Shown: positions 1 to 10,499 of the stretch, one piece after another
Numbering within the stretch: the first letter of the stretch is position 1
How the letters are laid out: the number at the start of each line of letters is the position of its first letter
Assembly (NCBI GenBank): GCA_902519835.1
Contig: CABYLU010000002.1
Location: 72,001-120,649, forward strand
Reading direction: 5' to 3'
Source of the DNA: an uncultured Pelagibacteraceae bacterium
Lineage (GTDB): Bacteria > Pseudomonadota > Alphaproteobacteria > Pelagibacterales > AG-422-B15
Length of the DNA: 48,649 bases
The notes under the pieces: model-generated
What the model saw: the letters and a program-made list of their open reading frames with translations, nothing else
Told to the model about the DNA's origin: nothing
The model's database searches: none
Position numbers and translations under genes: made by a program

Positions 1-890
<890 letters not shown>

Positions 891-1181
891 TAAAAATGAC
901 GCACACAAACTTATTGGCGGAGTTGCATAAAATAAATTATGCAATCCAATAAACGTGTACGGTTATTCTGTACTGCGGAATTACCGCCCACGTTTCTCTT
1001 TCAATTTACTTTTCCAATAGCATAATCGCGCAAGCAAAAAACTCTTACCCCTTAAGATAAGGAATAAAATGCCAGATCAATTATATTAAGACTATAAATA
1101 GTCATATGCCGCAAGCTCAGAGCATCACCGAACAAGGGTGAGCGTTTTTTACTGTATAGAGCCAAAAAGTCAAGCAGCAAA
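891..1181 (-). promoter_or_regulatory. rRNA leader with candidate rrn promoter
   Basis: This covers most of the gene-free stretch 891-1328. Reading toward the 16S gene, a candidate -35 TTGACT (1168-1173) with a 16-nt spacer and TAAAAA (1146-1151), or alternatively TTTGCT (1176-1181) with 17 nt and TATACA (1153-1158), would start a leader of about 250 nt. The leader contains small inverted repeats (1090-1103; 913-950). The assignment rests on position and hexamer similarity only. The rest, 1182-1328, is AT-rich sequence upstream of the plus-strand peptidase gene, and I see nothing else in it. Confidence 0.4.
913..950 (-). repeat. Hairpin just upstream of the 16S 5' end
   Basis: Perfect inverted arms TTGCATAA (923-930) and TTATGCAA (937-944) flank a 6-nt loop. 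Outer arms ATTGG (913-917) and CCAAT (946-950) extend the stem past small bulges. It sits about 25 nt upstream of the mature 16S 5' end, so it is probably part of the precursor processing structure. Canonical RNase III stems pair leader with trailer, so this local hairpin would be an extra element. Confidence 0.5.
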
Positions 1182-1328
1182 GGACATAAAAGGCAGAAAA
1201 CTAACATTTTTATAGAAATATAATTATATAATGAATTCAATTACTTATTTAATTGTGTAGGTGTTTCGCATTAATCAAAAATAATATTTATGAAAAAACT
1301 CTAAAAATGTTTATACCAATATCCCAAA

Positions 1329-2606
1329 ATGACCTTCATCAATAGAAATCAGATTATTCTGTTACTGAGCTTTATCTTCTTACTGGGTATTTCATATTTT
1401 TTGTCTATTTCGTTTGGAGAAAATTTAGCTAGAGAAAAAAAAGTTTCTAAGAAAATTATAACGGATGAAGACCCAATCCATATTGAGGAAAAATTAGAAA
1501 TTGATTTTACACTCGTCCAAAAATACTACCTGCAAGAAGGAGAAACTTTTACTGGAGCCTTAAAGCAAGCAGATCTTCAAGATGACGAAATTAATGATGT
1601 TGTCAATATCATATCTAAAAAAATAGATTTAAGAAAATTAAAAGTAGGAACACTAATTGAAACTTACACTAAGTCAGTTAATGATAAAAAGATAATTAAT
1701 GAAATAATTATATATCCTGATATTGAAAAAAAAATCTATGTAAAAAAAGTTAATAATAAATTTGTTGCTGGTGAAGACAAAAAAAAACTATTCAGTAAGT
1801 TAAAACTTTATGAAGTTGAAATCCATAACAGTATTTATGAGTCTCTTAAAAAAATAGATACACCAGATGAAATTATAATGGAGTTTGTTCAGTTGTATAG
1901 TTTTGACATTGATTTTCAAAGAGATATTAGAAAAGGAAATAAGATCAAAATTTTTTTTGAGATTTATACAGACTCACAAAACAATTATATTAAATCTGGA
2001 AAAATTAATTTTTCAGAGATTATTCTTAGTGATGAGTCCTATGAGCTTTATAGGTTCCAATCAGAAGGGGATGAATTTGTTGAATACTTTAATAGTCATG
2101 GCAAGAGCGCAACTAAAGCACTTATGAAAACACCAATTAATGGGGCAAGACTATCCTCTGGTTTTGGAATGAGAAAACATCCAATTTTGGGTTACAATAA
2201 AAAACATCAAGGAGTTGATTTTGCAGCGCCTACTGGAACACCTATTATGGCTGCAGGCACAGGCCATATAGAATTTGTTGGCAATAATGGGGGAGCTGGA
2301 AAATATATACGTATCAAGCATCTCAATGGATATAAAACTAGTTACTCTCACCTAAGTAAATATGCCTCAGGTATTCAAAAAAACGTCAAAGTCCGTCAAG
2401 GACAGGTAATTGGCTATGTTGGAAATACGGGACTGTCAACAGGCCCTCATTTGCACTATGAAGTAATCTTTAATGGAAAAAGAATCAATCCTATGAAAAT
2501 GAAATTACCTTCAGGTAAACAGCTTAAAGACAAAAACTTGGAAATTTTTTTAGCTGAAAAAAATCGAATTAATACCGAAGTATCTAAATTAAAATCTATG
2601 AATTAG
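1329..2606 (+). CDS. M23 family murein endopeptidase (MepM-like)
   Basis: This 425-aa protein is probably a zinc-dependent peptidoglycan endopeptidase anchored in the inner membrane and acting in the periplasm. Residues ~8-28 form an N-terminal membrane segment or uncleaved signal. A middle region begins with YYLQEGETF, resembling the OapA/LysM-like part of MepM proteins. The LytM domain (~260-395) holds the metal ligands H293 and D297 (HQGVD) and the HLH motif at 374-376 (PHLHY). Both zinc motifs are intact, so it should be active rather than an EnvC-type activator. There is no strong Shine-Dalgarno before the ATG. Its 3' end overlaps the convergent DUF4167 gene by 11 bp. Substrate specificity (DD- or LD-bond) cannot be read from sequence. 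Confidence 0.9.
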   Translation: MTFINRNQIILLLSFIFLLGISYFLSISFGENLAREKKVSKKIITDEDPIHIEEKLEIDFTLVQKYYLQEGETFTGALKQADLQDDEINDVVNIISKKIDLRKLKVGTLIETYTKSVNDKKIINEIIIYPDIEKKIYVKKVNNKFVAGEDKKKLFSKLKLYEVEIHNSIYESLKKIDTPDEIIMEFVQLYSFDIDFQRDIRKGNKIKIFFEIYTDSQNNYIKSGKINFSEIILSDESYELYRFQSEGDEFVEYFNSHGKSATKALMKTPINGARLSSGFGMRKHPILGYNKKHQGVDFAAPTGTPIMAAGTGHIEFVGNNGGAGKYIRIKHLNGYKTSYSHLSKYASGIQKNVKVRQGQVIGYVGNTGLSTGPHLHYEVIFNGKRINPMKMKLPSGKQLKDKNLEIFLAEKNRINTEVSKLKSMN

Positions 2607-2934
2607 CTTCTTCAATAGCCTTTGCAGGATCTAGAGTTTCAACAGTATCATCGATACTAGCGGCTTCATTTCCATTAGTTTTCATCGAGCTATTTTTCTC
2701 ATTATAACGATCTTGGCGATCATTAATTAGTCTGCTGTAATGTTCAGCGTGCTGTAAATAGTTTTCCGCACCTACATAATCGCCTGATGCTGCTGCATCT
2801 TTCGCTAAAACCTTATACTTTTCAAGAACTGTAGATAGATTACCTCTGACTCTGGTATTATTATTACCATTAGCAAAGTTATCATTGTTCCTATTGTTTG
2901 ACCTTTTAAAAGGTCGGCTTCTTCTATTTTTCAC
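2596..2934 (-). CDS. DUF4167 domain protein
   Basis: A 112-aa basic, Asn/Arg-rich protein. The N-terminus (1-30) is a low-complexity Arg/Asn stretch of the kind that binds nucleic acid. Residues ~30-75 match the DUF4167 core, with RGN, EKYKVLAKDA, GD and the hallmark AENYLQHAEHYSR. The family is largely confined to Alphaproteobacteria and commonly follows prmC, as here. The C-terminus (~75-112) is acidic and probably disordered. No biochemical function is established to my knowledge; RNA or ribosome association is only a guess from the composition and from the prfA/prmC neighbours. Confidence 0.9.
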   Translation of the reverse strand: MKNRRSRPFKRSNNRNNDNFANGNNNTRVRGNLSTVLEKYKVLAKDAAASGDYVGAENYLQHAEHYSRLINDRQDRYNEKNSSMKTNGNEAASIDDTVETLDPAKAIEEANS

Positions 2935-3021
2935 TTTGAAAATTTAAACCTAATTTTTAGGTAATTTATTAATCGAGATTACGTAAACTAGTGTTAAGTA
3001 CAAAATTAATCAAGTTTTTAT

Positions 3022-3849
3022 TTATATTCTTTTTGTAACGATACACCTTGGTATATTAGAGATGTCTTTTTCTACTGAAATAAGCTGAAAACCTTTATTT
3101 TTTAGCAGTTTTTGAATTGGTTTTAATTGATTGTAACCGATTTCAAAAATGATTAATTGTTTTTTATTTTCATATTTAATTAGATTATCTAAAACCATTT
3201 TAAAACACTTTAATCCGTTATCTTTTGCAAAAAGAGCGATTTCAGGCTCGAAGTCTTGAACATCCTTGAGCATATTATCTTTTGATGAGGTTGAAACATA
3301 TGGTGGATTACAAACTATAAGATCATAATTTGTTGTATTGAATACAGAAAAATCTGCATAGCAAAATTCTAATCTATTTTCATTTAGTAAATTACTTTTA
3401 TTCTGCATCGCTACTTTTAAAGCCTTTTTATCGAAATCGATGCCAGTACCTTGACTTTTTTTAAATTCCCTTAAGAGCGATATTATCAGGCATCCGGAAC
3501 CTGTACCTAGATCTAACATTTTAAGATTTTGGTTTGTATCGGGAAAGTATTTGATAGCAGTTTCAACTATAATTTCACTATCAGGTCTTGGAATTAATAC
3601 TGAATTATCTATAAAAAATGTATCTTTCCAAAATTCTTTTTTATTAATTATGTATGCTATTGGCTCACTTTTTTTTCTTCTTTGAATTAGTTCTTTATAT
3701 TGACCCAATTCAATTTGATCTAGTAGCTTATTATGACTAATGTTAATTTCTTCATTAGATGTATTTAGAATATACTTCAAAAGTATTTTTTTTTCCAAAA
3801 TAGGTATAGAAGAATCTTCGTAATATAGAAGTTTATTTAATGAGAACAT
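3022..3849 (-). CDS. prmC: Peptide chain release factor N5-glutamine methyltransferase
   Basis: PrmC methylates the glutamine of the GGQ motif of release factors using S-adenosylmethionine, which speeds peptide release. The N-terminal helical domain (~1-75) is followed by a Rossmann methyltransferase fold with the SAM loop LDLGTGSGC (112-120) and the diagnostic catalytic NPPY (181-184). I chose the ATG at 3849, one base after the prfA stop, because AAGGAAG lies 6-7 nt upstream. An in-frame TTG at 3870 would add seven residues and overlap prfA by 20 bp. It sits directly downstream of its substrate gene prfA and is surely co-transcribed with it. Confidence 0.95.
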   Translation of the reverse strand: MFSLNKLLYYEDSSIPILEKKILLKYILNTSNEEINISHNKLLDQIELGQYKELIQRRKKSEPIAYIINKKEFWKDTFFIDNSVLIPRPDSEIIVETAIKYFPDTNQNLKMLDLGTGSGCLIISLLREFKKSQGTGIDFDKKALKVAMQNKSNLLNENRLEFCYADFSVFNTTNYDLIVCNPPYVSTSSKDNMLKDVQDFEPEIALFAKDNGLKCFKMVLDNLIKYENKKQLIIFEIGYNQLKPIQKLLKNKGFQLISVEKDISNIPRCIVTKRI

Positions 3850-3850
3850 A

Positions 3851-4900
3851 TCATCTTCCTTGATCTTCAAGTATTAGATTTGTGATAACTTCCTCTAATC
3901 CTGTAGAATTTAATATTTGCTCTAGTTTGTAGAGTGTTAAATTTATGCGATGATCAGTCACTCTTCCCTGAGGAAAATTATAGGTCCTGATCCTTTCTGA
4001 TCTATCACCTGAACCTATCTGTGATTTTCTTTTATCCGCTATATCATCGTCTTGTTTTTTACGCTCGAAATCATACAATCTTGTTTTTAAAATCAGCATA
4101 GCTTTGGCTTTATTCTTATGTTGAGATTTTTCATCCTGTTGTTGTACGACAATACCAGATGGAAGATGAGTTATTCTAACCGCACTATCAGTCGTATTAA
4201 CATGCTGCCCTCCTGCACCACTAGATCTAAATACATCAACTCTAATATCTTTATCGTCGACTTGAATATCTAGATCCTCAGCTTCAGGTAATACAACTAC
4301 ACTCGCTGCAGAAGTATGAACTCTTCCCTGAGACTCAGTTTCTGGAACTCTTTGAACTCGATGGACACCAGATTCGAACTTAAGTTTTGAATAAACGCTG
4401 CTACCTGAGATTTTCGCAACTGCTTCTTTAATGCCTCCTTTTTCAGAGTCTGAAATGGAAATATATTCAATTTTCCAGCCCTGATTTTCAGCATAGCGTT
4501 GATACATGCGCAAAAGATCATTAGCAAATAAAGCTGCTTCATCGCCACCAGTACCAGCTCTGACTTCTAGAATTACATTTTTTTTATCTAATGGATCTTT
4601 TGGGATCATTAATTCTTTCAGGACATTTTCAGCCGCTAATAATTTTTCTTTGACATTATTGATTTCAGATTTTGCTATTTCTATTAAATCAGCATCGTTA
4701 CCGTTGATAACACTATTTAATTCTTCTAATTCTGACTGTTGAGCTAAATATAAATTAACTTGATCATATAAAGGTTTTAAATCAGCATATTCTTTTGAAA
4801 GAGATACATATTTATCTTTATCATTTACTGATTGGTTTAATTCGTTTTCAAGATTTTTATATTTATCTTGAATTTTTTCTAATTCATCTTGCTTAATCAT
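3851..4900 (-). CDS. prfA: Peptide chain release factor 1
   Basis: RF1 recognises UAA and UAG in the ribosomal A site and triggers hydrolysis of the peptidyl-tRNA. The 349-aa length is slightly under the E. coli protein. The anticodon-like tripeptide is P-E-T (186-188, in the RVPETES context), which marks RF1 rather than RF2. The catalytic GGQ is at 230-232 (GAGGQHVN), the glutamine methylated by PrmC. The start overlaps the end of ispG by 8 bp and the stop abuts prmC, so ispG-prfA-prmC reads as one operon. Residues 1-100 form the usual coiled-coil-like domain 1. Confidence 0.98.
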   Translation of the reverse strand: MIKQDELEKIQDKYKNLENELNQSVNDKDKYVSLSKEYADLKPLYDQVNLYLAQQSELEELNSVINGNDADLIEIAKSEINNVKEKLLAAENVLKELMIPKDPLDKKNVILEVRAGTGGDEAALFANDLLRMYQRYAENQGWKIEYISISDSEKGGIKEAVAKISGSSVYSKLKFESGVHRVQRVPETESQGRVHTSAASVVVLPEAEDLDIQVDDKDIRVDVFRSSGAGGQHVNTTDSAVRITHLPSGIVVQQQDEKSQHKNKAKAMLILKTRLYDFERKKQDDDIADKRKSQIGSGDRSERIRTYNFPQGRVTDHRINLTLYKLEQILNSTGLEEVITNLILEDQGR

Positions 4901-5984
4901 GAAGTGATTGAATCTTTTTCTCTACAAGATTAACAACGTGATCAACTATTTCGGGATTTTTTATTTTATGATCAGCAACGCCTGATAAATAAATCATATT
5001 ATTCCCCTTTCCACCTCCGGTTACCCCAATATCACTATTTAATGCTTCTCCTGGGCCGTTTACAACACAGCCAATAATTGAGAGAGTTATAGGATCTTTG
5101 ATATGTGACAATCGTCGTTCAAGCTCACGAACTGTATCAATTACTGGGAAAGCCTGTCTAGCACAAGAAGGGCAGGAAATAATTTTAATACCCCTAGAAC
5201 CTAAATTTAAACTCTTCAATATCTCGTGACCTACTTTAATTTCCTCTACTGGATCTGCTGTTAATGACACTCTAATTGTATCTCCAATCCCTTGTGAGAG
5301 AAGATTGCCAATACTTATGGATGATTTAATTGAGCCTGATAAGTAAGTTCCTGCTTCTGTTAATCCAACGTGAAATGGATAATCACAAAGTTTTGCTAAT
5401 TTTTCATAGGCTTCAATTGTAGTAAATACATCTGATGCTTTTACACTTATTTTAAAATTATCAAAATAATTGTCCTCAAGCAGACGTATATTTGCTATTG
5501 CGCTCTCGACTAAAGCATCAGCACAGGGTTCACTGTATTTTTTTAGAATTTTTTCATCAATGGAGCCTGCATTTACTCCTATGCGCATACAAATGTTATT
5601 TTGTTTAGCTGCATCAATAACCTCAATAATTTTATCTACTCCAATATTGCCAGGATTTATTCTTAAGCAAGCAGCGCCTGCTTCAGCAGCTTCGATTGCA
5701 CGCTTGTAGTGGAAGTGAATATCTGCAACGATTGGTACATCTACATTATTAATGATCTCTTTAAGAGATTTGGTAGACTCTTGGTCGGGGCAAGATACTC
5801 TAACGATATCTGCGCCTTCAGATACTAAATCATTGATTTGTTTTACTGTTGCATTGACATCTGATGTAAGCGTGTTTGTCATTGATTGTACAGAAATTTT
5901 TGCATCGCCACCAACATCTATACTTCCAACCTTAATCTTCTTTGTACGCCGGCGTATTATTTTGTTTTGAGAGTACTGACTCAT
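4893..5984 (-). CDS. ispG: 4-hydroxy-3-methylbut-2-en-1-yl diphosphate synthase
   Basis: IspG (GcpE) carries out the penultimate step of the MEP isoprenoid pathway, converting MEcPP to HMBPP with a [4Fe-4S] cluster. This 363-aa protein has an N-terminal TIM-barrel region (about 10-260), then cluster ligands C271 and C274 (CPSC), C306 (GCVVNGPGE) and the neighbouring E313 that completes the site in the family. It lacks the insert of plant enzymes. The next pathway enzyme, IspH, lies in the same window (36868-37812) but far away. A RodZ-like gene precedes it on the same strand, 55 bp upstream, as in many proteobacteria. Confidence 0.97.
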   Translation of the reverse strand: MSQYSQNKIIRRRTKKIKVGSIDVGGDAKISVQSMTNTLTSDVNATVKQINDLVSEGADIVRVSCPDQESTKSLKEIINNVDVPIVADIHFHYKRAIEAAEAGAACLRINPGNIGVDKIIEVIDAAKQNNICMRIGVNAGSIDEKILKKYSEPCADALVESAIANIRLLEDNYFDNFKISVKASDVFTTIEAYEKLAKLCDYPFHVGLTEAGTYLSGSIKSSISIGNLLSQGIGDTIRVSLTADPVEEIKVGHEILKSLNLGSRGIKIISCPSCARQAFPVIDTVRELERRLSHIKDPITLSIIGCVVNGPGEALNSDIGVTGGGKGNNMIYLSGVADHKIKNPEIVDHVVNLVEKKIQSLHD

Positions 5985-6039
5985 AGTTATTTATAAATTA
6001 GGTAGATATTAAATATAATGAAAGAGTTGATTTGAAAAC

Positions 6040-6831
6040 TTAAAAAATCTGTTTTCTACCTATCTCGCCTATAGAGCCTAAAAATTTTATTTGGCCGTTG
6101 TTAACTTTTATTGAAATGAGACCCATATTCCCCGAGGTTACAAATATTTCGTCATTTTTTGATACCTCAAGATTAAGCTCTTCACCCTCTTTGAAAACCT
6201 GACTAATTAATATTTCCTCTGTATTATCGACCTCTATCCAAACTTCATTGTCAAATAATATTGATAAACTAACAGTTTCCAAAAAATTTTGCTTATTGTC
6301 GGATAAGCTGGCAGATTGTTTAGAATTGCTTAAAGGTAGATTTAATTTTTCTGTATTTGTTTGATTAAAATTAAAAAATTTATTTTCAGCTAAATTATTT
6401 TCTAGATCATTTTGAGTTATTATCTCATTATTATCTAATTTTGATTCAAAAGATAAATTGTTATTTTTTAAAGAGTAATTAAAGCTTAAAATTATAACAA
6501 CTAAAAATAATGGTAATAAAATTTGGAATTTAAAATTATTTATCAGCGATAAAGTAAAATTAGCCGTTGATAGATTGTTTGATAATTTAGAAGAATTTTC
6601 TATTGAAGAATGAGTAAAAGTAATTTTTTTTTCAGGAACCTTTACACCTAGGTGTTTTGCGTATAAAAAAAGTAGATGCTTTTGTGGAAATAAGTCCACT
6701 TCACTTTCATCAAGATCTTCAATTTTATAAATAACTTTTTTTGAAATTTTTGTCTCTTTACTTAAATCATCTACTGAACAGCCCCTTGCTACTCTCTGGT
6801 TCTTAATTTCTAATAGAAAATTTTGGTACAT
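6040..6831 (-). CDS. RodZ-like helix-turn-helix membrane protein
   Basis: A 263-aa protein with the RodZ plan: an N-terminal Xre-type helix-turn-helix (about 5-65, with VARGCSVDDLSKETKIS), a single membrane span (~101-120), an Asn/Ser-rich linker, and a C-terminal periplasmic domain of the DUF4115 kind (~185-263, including DNEVWIEV). In E. coli RodZ links MreB filaments to the cell-wall elongation machinery. The position just upstream of ispG matches the conserved rodZ-ispG order. The cytoplasmic HTH is shorter than in E. coli and the protein is diverged, so MreB binding is inferred from the family and not seen directly. Confidence 0.8.
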   Translation of the reverse strand: MYQNFLLEIKNQRVARGCSVDDLSKETKISKKVIYKIEDLDESEVDLFPQKHLLFLYAKHLGVKVPEKKITFTHSSIENSSKLSNNLSTANFTLSLINNFKFQILLPLFLVVIILSFNYSLKNNNLSFESKLDNNEIITQNDLENNLAENKFFNFNQTNTEKLNLPLSNSKQSASLSDNKQNFLETVSLSILFDNEVWIEVDNTEEILISQVFKEGEELNLEVSKNDEIFVTSGNMGLISIKVNNGQIKFLGSIGEIGRKQIF

Positions 6832-6932
6832 ATGCCTTGAATTAATTAAACCTTAATCTAAAAAAAATAAACCAATCAATTGCCCAAAATGATTATTTCT
6901 TAAAGAATAGTAGTTAATATCAAGCATAGCCA

Positions 6933-8153
6933 CTATATCTGGTCGAGCTGAAATACAGCATGTAGCGCATTTACAGCCTTTTCAGTTTTATCTTTATCTA
7001 TTAAGACACTTATCTTTATTTCAGATGTTGAGATTACTTCAATATTGATTTTATTTTTGGATAAACATTCAAACATTTTTGCAGCTATACCTGGTTGATT
7101 TCTCATTCCTGATCCAATAATAGAAACTTTTGAGAGGTTTTTTTCGTTTAAAACTTTTGAAATATTAAGTTTTTTTTGTAAATTTTCTAAAATTTTTAAT
7201 GTTTTATCAAGATCTATCATTGGAATTGTAAAAGTAAGATTTGTCATTTTTCTCTCAATAAAATTGTTCTGAACAATCATATCAACATTAACTGAATTCT
7301 CTGCAAGCTTATTAAAAATCTCTGCAGCAACTCCCGGTTTATCTTCCACATCAATAAGAGTTATTTTTGCCTCATCTTTAGAATAAGCAACTCCTGTTAC
7401 GGCCCTATCATTTTCATTATTCACATCATTTGAAATTAAAGTTCCTTTATCAGACGGACTGAATGTTGATCGAACGTATACGTCTACATCATTACTCATT
7501 GCAGATTCAACTGAAGCTGTTTGCAAAACTTTAGCCCCTTGTGAAGCCATTTCGATCATCTCTTCATAAGAAATTTTATCTAATCTTCTTACATTTTCTG
7601 TCATTCTGGGATCGGAGGTATAAACTCCATCAACATCAGTATAAATATCGCATCTTTCAGCTTTTATTGCTGAAGCAATGAATACTGCAGTGTTATCTGA
7701 ACCTCCACGACCAATAGTCGTAATTCTACCCTCATTAGAAATACCCTGAAAACCAGCTACGACAGCTATCTTTTTGTTTTCAAAATCGTTAATGATTTTA
7801 TCCGGTATCACTTTATCAATAAATGAGTTTCTATGCGAACCCCTAGTGATTATTGGGACTTGCCAACCAAGCCAAGATCTTGATGGTAGACCAATTTTTT
7901 TTAGAGCCAGTGACATTAATCCTGCTGTTACTTGCTCTCCTGAAGAAACAACAACATCATATTCACTATCATCATTATAATTTATCTTATCGACATGCTC
8001 TATTAGCTGATTAGTGGCTCCAGACATAGCTGAAACAACTACAACTATATTATTGCCTTTATCATATTCTGATTTGACAATATTAGCTGCGGATTCAATT
8101 AAATCAGTTGTAGCTACTGATGTTCCGCCAAATTTTAAAACTATAGTGGACAT
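6933..8153 (-). CDS. lysC: Aspartate kinase
   Basis: Aspartokinase phosphorylates aspartate, the first step toward lysine, methionine and threonine. The 406-aa protein has the N-terminal kinase signature KFGGTSV (7-13), the family motifs GRGGSDNTA and YTDVDGVYTSDPR, and two C-terminal ACT domains (~265-406) that normally bind lysine and/or threonine for feedback inhibition. It is a monofunctional enzyme with no homoserine dehydrogenase fused. It is divergent from ubiG across about 100 bp, an arrangement common in Alphaproteobacteria. No attenuator-like leader peptide or lysine riboswitch is visible in the 101-bp divergent region. Confidence 0.96.
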   Translation of the reverse strand: MSTIVLKFGGTSVATTDLIESAANIVKSEYDKGNNIVVVVSAMSGATNQLIEHVDKINYNDDSEYDVVVSSGEQVTAGLMSLALKKIGLPSRSWLGWQVPIITRGSHRNSFIDKVIPDKIINDFENKKIAVVAGFQGISNEGRITTIGRGGSDNTAVFIASAIKAERCDIYTDVDGVYTSDPRMTENVRRLDKISYEEMIEMASQGAKVLQTASVESAMSNDVDVYVRSTFSPSDKGTLISNDVNNENDRAVTGVAYSKDEAKITLIDVEDKPGVAAEIFNKLAENSVNVDMIVQNNFIERKMTNLTFTIPMIDLDKTLKILENLQKKLNISKVLNEKNLSKVSIIGSGMRNQPGIAAKMFECLSKNKINIEVISTSEIKISVLIDKDKTEKAVNALHAVFQLDQI

Positions 8154-8254
8154 TTGACTTTTCGTTATTAAATTGTGTTACGTAATACTCTAAACAAAAA
8201 CAAGGATTACTTTAATACGATACTTTAATCAAGTATTAGTTAAATGATTGATTT

Positions 8255-8986
8255 ATGGACATTTCTTCGATTAATAAAACTGAAATTGATAAGTTTAAAA
8301 ACCTTGCCAAGGAATGGTGGAAGCATGATGGCAAGTTTAAAACACTGCATAAATTTAATCCCATAAGACTGGAATATATAATCAATACAATTAAAGATCA
8401 TTATGCAATAGACCAAGAAAATGAATCGCCTTTAAAGGGATTATCAGTTTTGGATATTGGATGTGGTGGTGGACTAATGAGTGAACCATTAGCAAGGTTA
8501 GGTGCAGATGTAACCGGCATTGATGCTTTAGAGAAAAATTGTATCACTGCAAAAATTCATGCCGAAGAAAATAATTTAGATATTAATTATCTTAATACAA
8601 CTGCTGAAAGTCTTAACAAAAATAAAAGGTATGACATCATTTTAAATTTGGAAGTAATAGAACATGTAAACAATCCAAAAAATTTTATTAAAGAATGTAG
8701 TGGCCTGGTATCTAATAATGGTATTATGTTTATAGCAACTATTAATAAATCTATCTTTTCGCTTATTTTTGCAAAATTTATGGCTGAATATGTATTAGGA
8801 TTTCTTCCAAAAGGCACACATGATTGGAATAAATTTTTAACTCCTGAGGATATTTACTCTTTTTTTATTCAAAACAACTTTGATGTGATTAGTAATATAG
8901 GTGTAAATTATAATCCATTAAGAGACGAATGGTTTATGTCTAAAAGAATGGATGCAAATTTTATTGTTTCTGGAAAAAAAAATTAA
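8255..8986 (+). CDS. ubiG: Ubiquinone biosynthesis O-methyltransferase
   Basis: UbiG performs both O-methylations in ubiquinone synthesis using SAM. The 243-aa protein carries the class I methyltransferase loop VLDIGCGGG (65-73), the acidic GID, and the UbiG-type N-terminus with EWWKHDGKFKTLHKFNPIR, which separates it from general methyltransferases. Coq7, the C6-hydroxylase of the same pathway, is encoded at 47413-47940. The stop codon and that of the convergent DUF1178 gene are both read from one TTAA at 8983-8986. Function is confident from the family-specific N-terminus. Confidence 0.96.
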   Translation: MDISSINKTEIDKFKNLAKEWWKHDGKFKTLHKFNPIRLEYIINTIKDHYAIDQENESPLKGLSVLDIGCGGGLMSEPLARLGADVTGIDALEKNCITAKIHAEENNLDINYLNTTAESLNKNKRYDIILNLEVIEHVNNPKNFIKECSGLVSNNGIMFIATINKSIFSLIFAKFMAEYVLGFLPKGTHDWNKFLTPEDIYSFFIQNNFDVISNIGVNYNPLRDEWFMSKRMDANFIVSGKKN

Positions 8987-9399
8987 TTATCTTCTTTTAT
9001 CCATGGAATAGAAGTTACCTCAATACCCTCATCACTTAGATCAGTAACTTCTTCTTTAGTTGCGTTGCCGTATACTGGCTTTTTATTAGATTTGCTATAG
9101 TGAATTTTTCTTGCTTCGTATGCAAACTGGTCTCCGACAAACTCAAAATTTTGTTTAACAAACTTATTTACTTCTTTTACTTTATTTCGAAAGTCTCTGA
9201 GTGCTTTTTCGTTTGGTGTGACGCTAGTTTTTTTTACGGATACATTTGGACTTGAAAGTTCTTTAGTAATATTTGAGGACCCGCACGAAACACATTGAAC
9301 AAGCTTTTTTTTGATTTGTGTTTCACATGACTTTGATGACCCAAACCAACCTTCAAATGAATGAGAACAGTCACTGCATTGTAAATTAAAAACGATCAT
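8983..9399 (-). CDS. DUF1178 family zinc-ribbon-like protein
   Basis: A 138-aa protein of the DUF1178 family found mainly in Alpha- and Betaproteobacteria. The N-terminus holds two Cys pairs, C8/C11 (CSDC) and C36/C39 (CVSC), with an extra C25, in a small zinc-ribbon arrangement. The family motif around HSFEGWFGSS is present. The C-terminal half includes a helix with FVKQNFEFVGDQFAYEARKIHY and the family ending EEVTDLSDEGI-PW. The biochemical role is unknown. The gene lies with a nitrilase-family hydrolase and a glutaredoxin, a neighbourhood kept in many alphaproteobacteria. Confidence 0.9.
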   Translation of the reverse strand: MIVFNLQCSDCSHSFEGWFGSSKSCETQIKKKLVQCVSCGSSNITKELSSPNVSVKKTSVTPNEKALRDFRNKVKEVNKFVKQNFEFVGDQFAYEARKIHYSKSNKKPVYGNATKEEVTDLSDEGIEVTSIPWIKEDN

Positions 9400-9426
9400 A
9401 ATAACTCTATATTGTAATTATATTGT

Positions 9427-10242
9427 TTATTTCAATATTTGTGTTCTGAAACTTGGCATATTAGCTCTAATTTTATGAAGCTCTTTAAAGTCCAAACTAG
9501 CCATTATAATGCCTTTTCCTGCCTTTTTTTCAGCCAATATCTCACCCCATGGGGATACAATTAGACTGTGTCCATAGGTATGGCGCTTTAATGAATTTTT
9601 TCCATATTGTGCGGGAGCTAAAACATAAGAACCATTTTCAATAGCTCGTGTTTTTAAAAGATTATGCCAGTGGGCTTTACCAGTAGTGGTTGTGAATGCT
9701 GAAGGAATAGTAATTAACTTTGCCCCCATCATCACTTGTTTTCTATAAAGCTCAGGGAATCTTAAATCATAACAAATTGATAAACCAATTTTTCCCCAAG
9801 GAGTATTAGTAACCACAACTTTTTTGCCTGGTTTAAAGATTTTGGATTCTTTATAGCTTTCTTTTTTGGATATTTTCACATCAAACATATGAATTTTATC
9901 GTACTTGCATTGAATATTGCCTTTGCTGTTTATCAAATAGGAGCGATTATATAATTTGTTCTTATTATCTTTGATAACAATAGAGCCAAGCAATATCCAT
10001 ACTGATTTTTTCTTTGCAATTTTTGTAAATTCAATAAGAAATGGATCGTCCTTCTCCAGAAATACTGACCTTTTTAATTTTTGTCGATCTAATGAGATAA
10101 TATTTGTAACTTCTGGTGTTGAAATTAAAAAGGCGCCTTTATCAATAGCTTTATTTGAAAGATCTATTGTCTCTTTTAAGTTTTTATAGATATCTGAACT
10201 TGATGTAAGCTGAAGACAGGCGGCTATTAAATTATTTTTCAT
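9427..10242 (-). CDS. Carbon-nitrogen hydrolase (nitrilase superfamily, Nit2/YafV-like)
   Basis: A 271-aa amidase with the nitrilase-fold catalytic triad: E44 (STPEVTN), K116 (YDKIHMFD) and C157 (GLSICYDLRFPE). The KIHMFD and CYDLRFPELYR motifs resemble the Nit1/Nit2 branch, in which members deaminate dGSH or omega-amidates; deaminated glutathione amidase is therefore the best specific guess. Location next to a glutaredoxin gene, which overlaps its start by 11 bp, fits a glutathione repair role but does not prove it. It has no signal peptide and so is cytoplasmic. Substrate remains inferred. Confidence 0.88.
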   Translation of the reverse strand: MKNNLIAACLQLTSSSDIYKNLKETIDLSNKAIDKGAFLISTPEVTNIISLDRQKLKRSVFLEKDDPFLIEFTKIAKKKSVWILLGSIVIKDNKNKLYNRSYLINSKGNIQCKYDKIHMFDVKISKKESYKESKIFKPGKKVVVTNTPWGKIGLSICYDLRFPELYRKQVMMGAKLITIPSAFTTTTGKAHWHNLLKTRAIENGSYVLAPAQYGKNSLKRHTYGHSLIVSPWGEILAEKKAGKGIIMASLDFKELHKIRANMPSFRTQILK

Positions 10243-10495
10243 TCAAAATTTTATCAAGCGTGCCCGACATCTCAAGCTTATTTAATTCTTCAAATCCGCC
10301 AATATGCAGCTCTTTAAAAAAAATTTGTGGAACGGTTCTTTTTCCATTAGCTCTTTCTAACATAATATCTCTTTGGGAGGGATTATCTTGAATGTTAATT
10401 TCTTGGTATTTAATTTGTTTTTTATCAAGGAGTTTTTTTGCTAAGTCGCAATATCCACAATTATAGGAGGAATAAATAATTATTTGGTCGCTCAT
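10232..10495 (-). CDS. grxC: Glutaredoxin 3
   Basis: A small dithiol glutaredoxin that reduces disulfides with glutathione. The active site is CGYC (C13, C16 from the chosen start), with the TVPQIF cis-proline loop and GGFEEL downstream, as in GrxC. The ATG at 10495 gives 87 residues, typical of the family, with TAGGA 9-10 nt upstream and a 4-nt gap from the preceding stop. An in-frame ATG at 10516 would add seven residues and overlap the upstream serine hydrolase. The CGYC variant in place of CPYC occurs in known glutaredoxins. Confidence 0.95.
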   Translation of the reverse strand: MSDQIIIYSSYNCGYCDLAKKLLDKKQIKYQEINIQDNPSQRDIMLERANGKRTVPQIFFKELHIGGFEELNKLEMSGTLDKILNEK

Positions 10496-10499
10496 AAAT

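Noticed and set aside
1052..1240. 62-aa minus-strand open frame in the region upstream of 16S
   Set aside because: It lies across the likely rRNA promoter and leader, has no ribosome site and no recognisable motif. Most likely chance.
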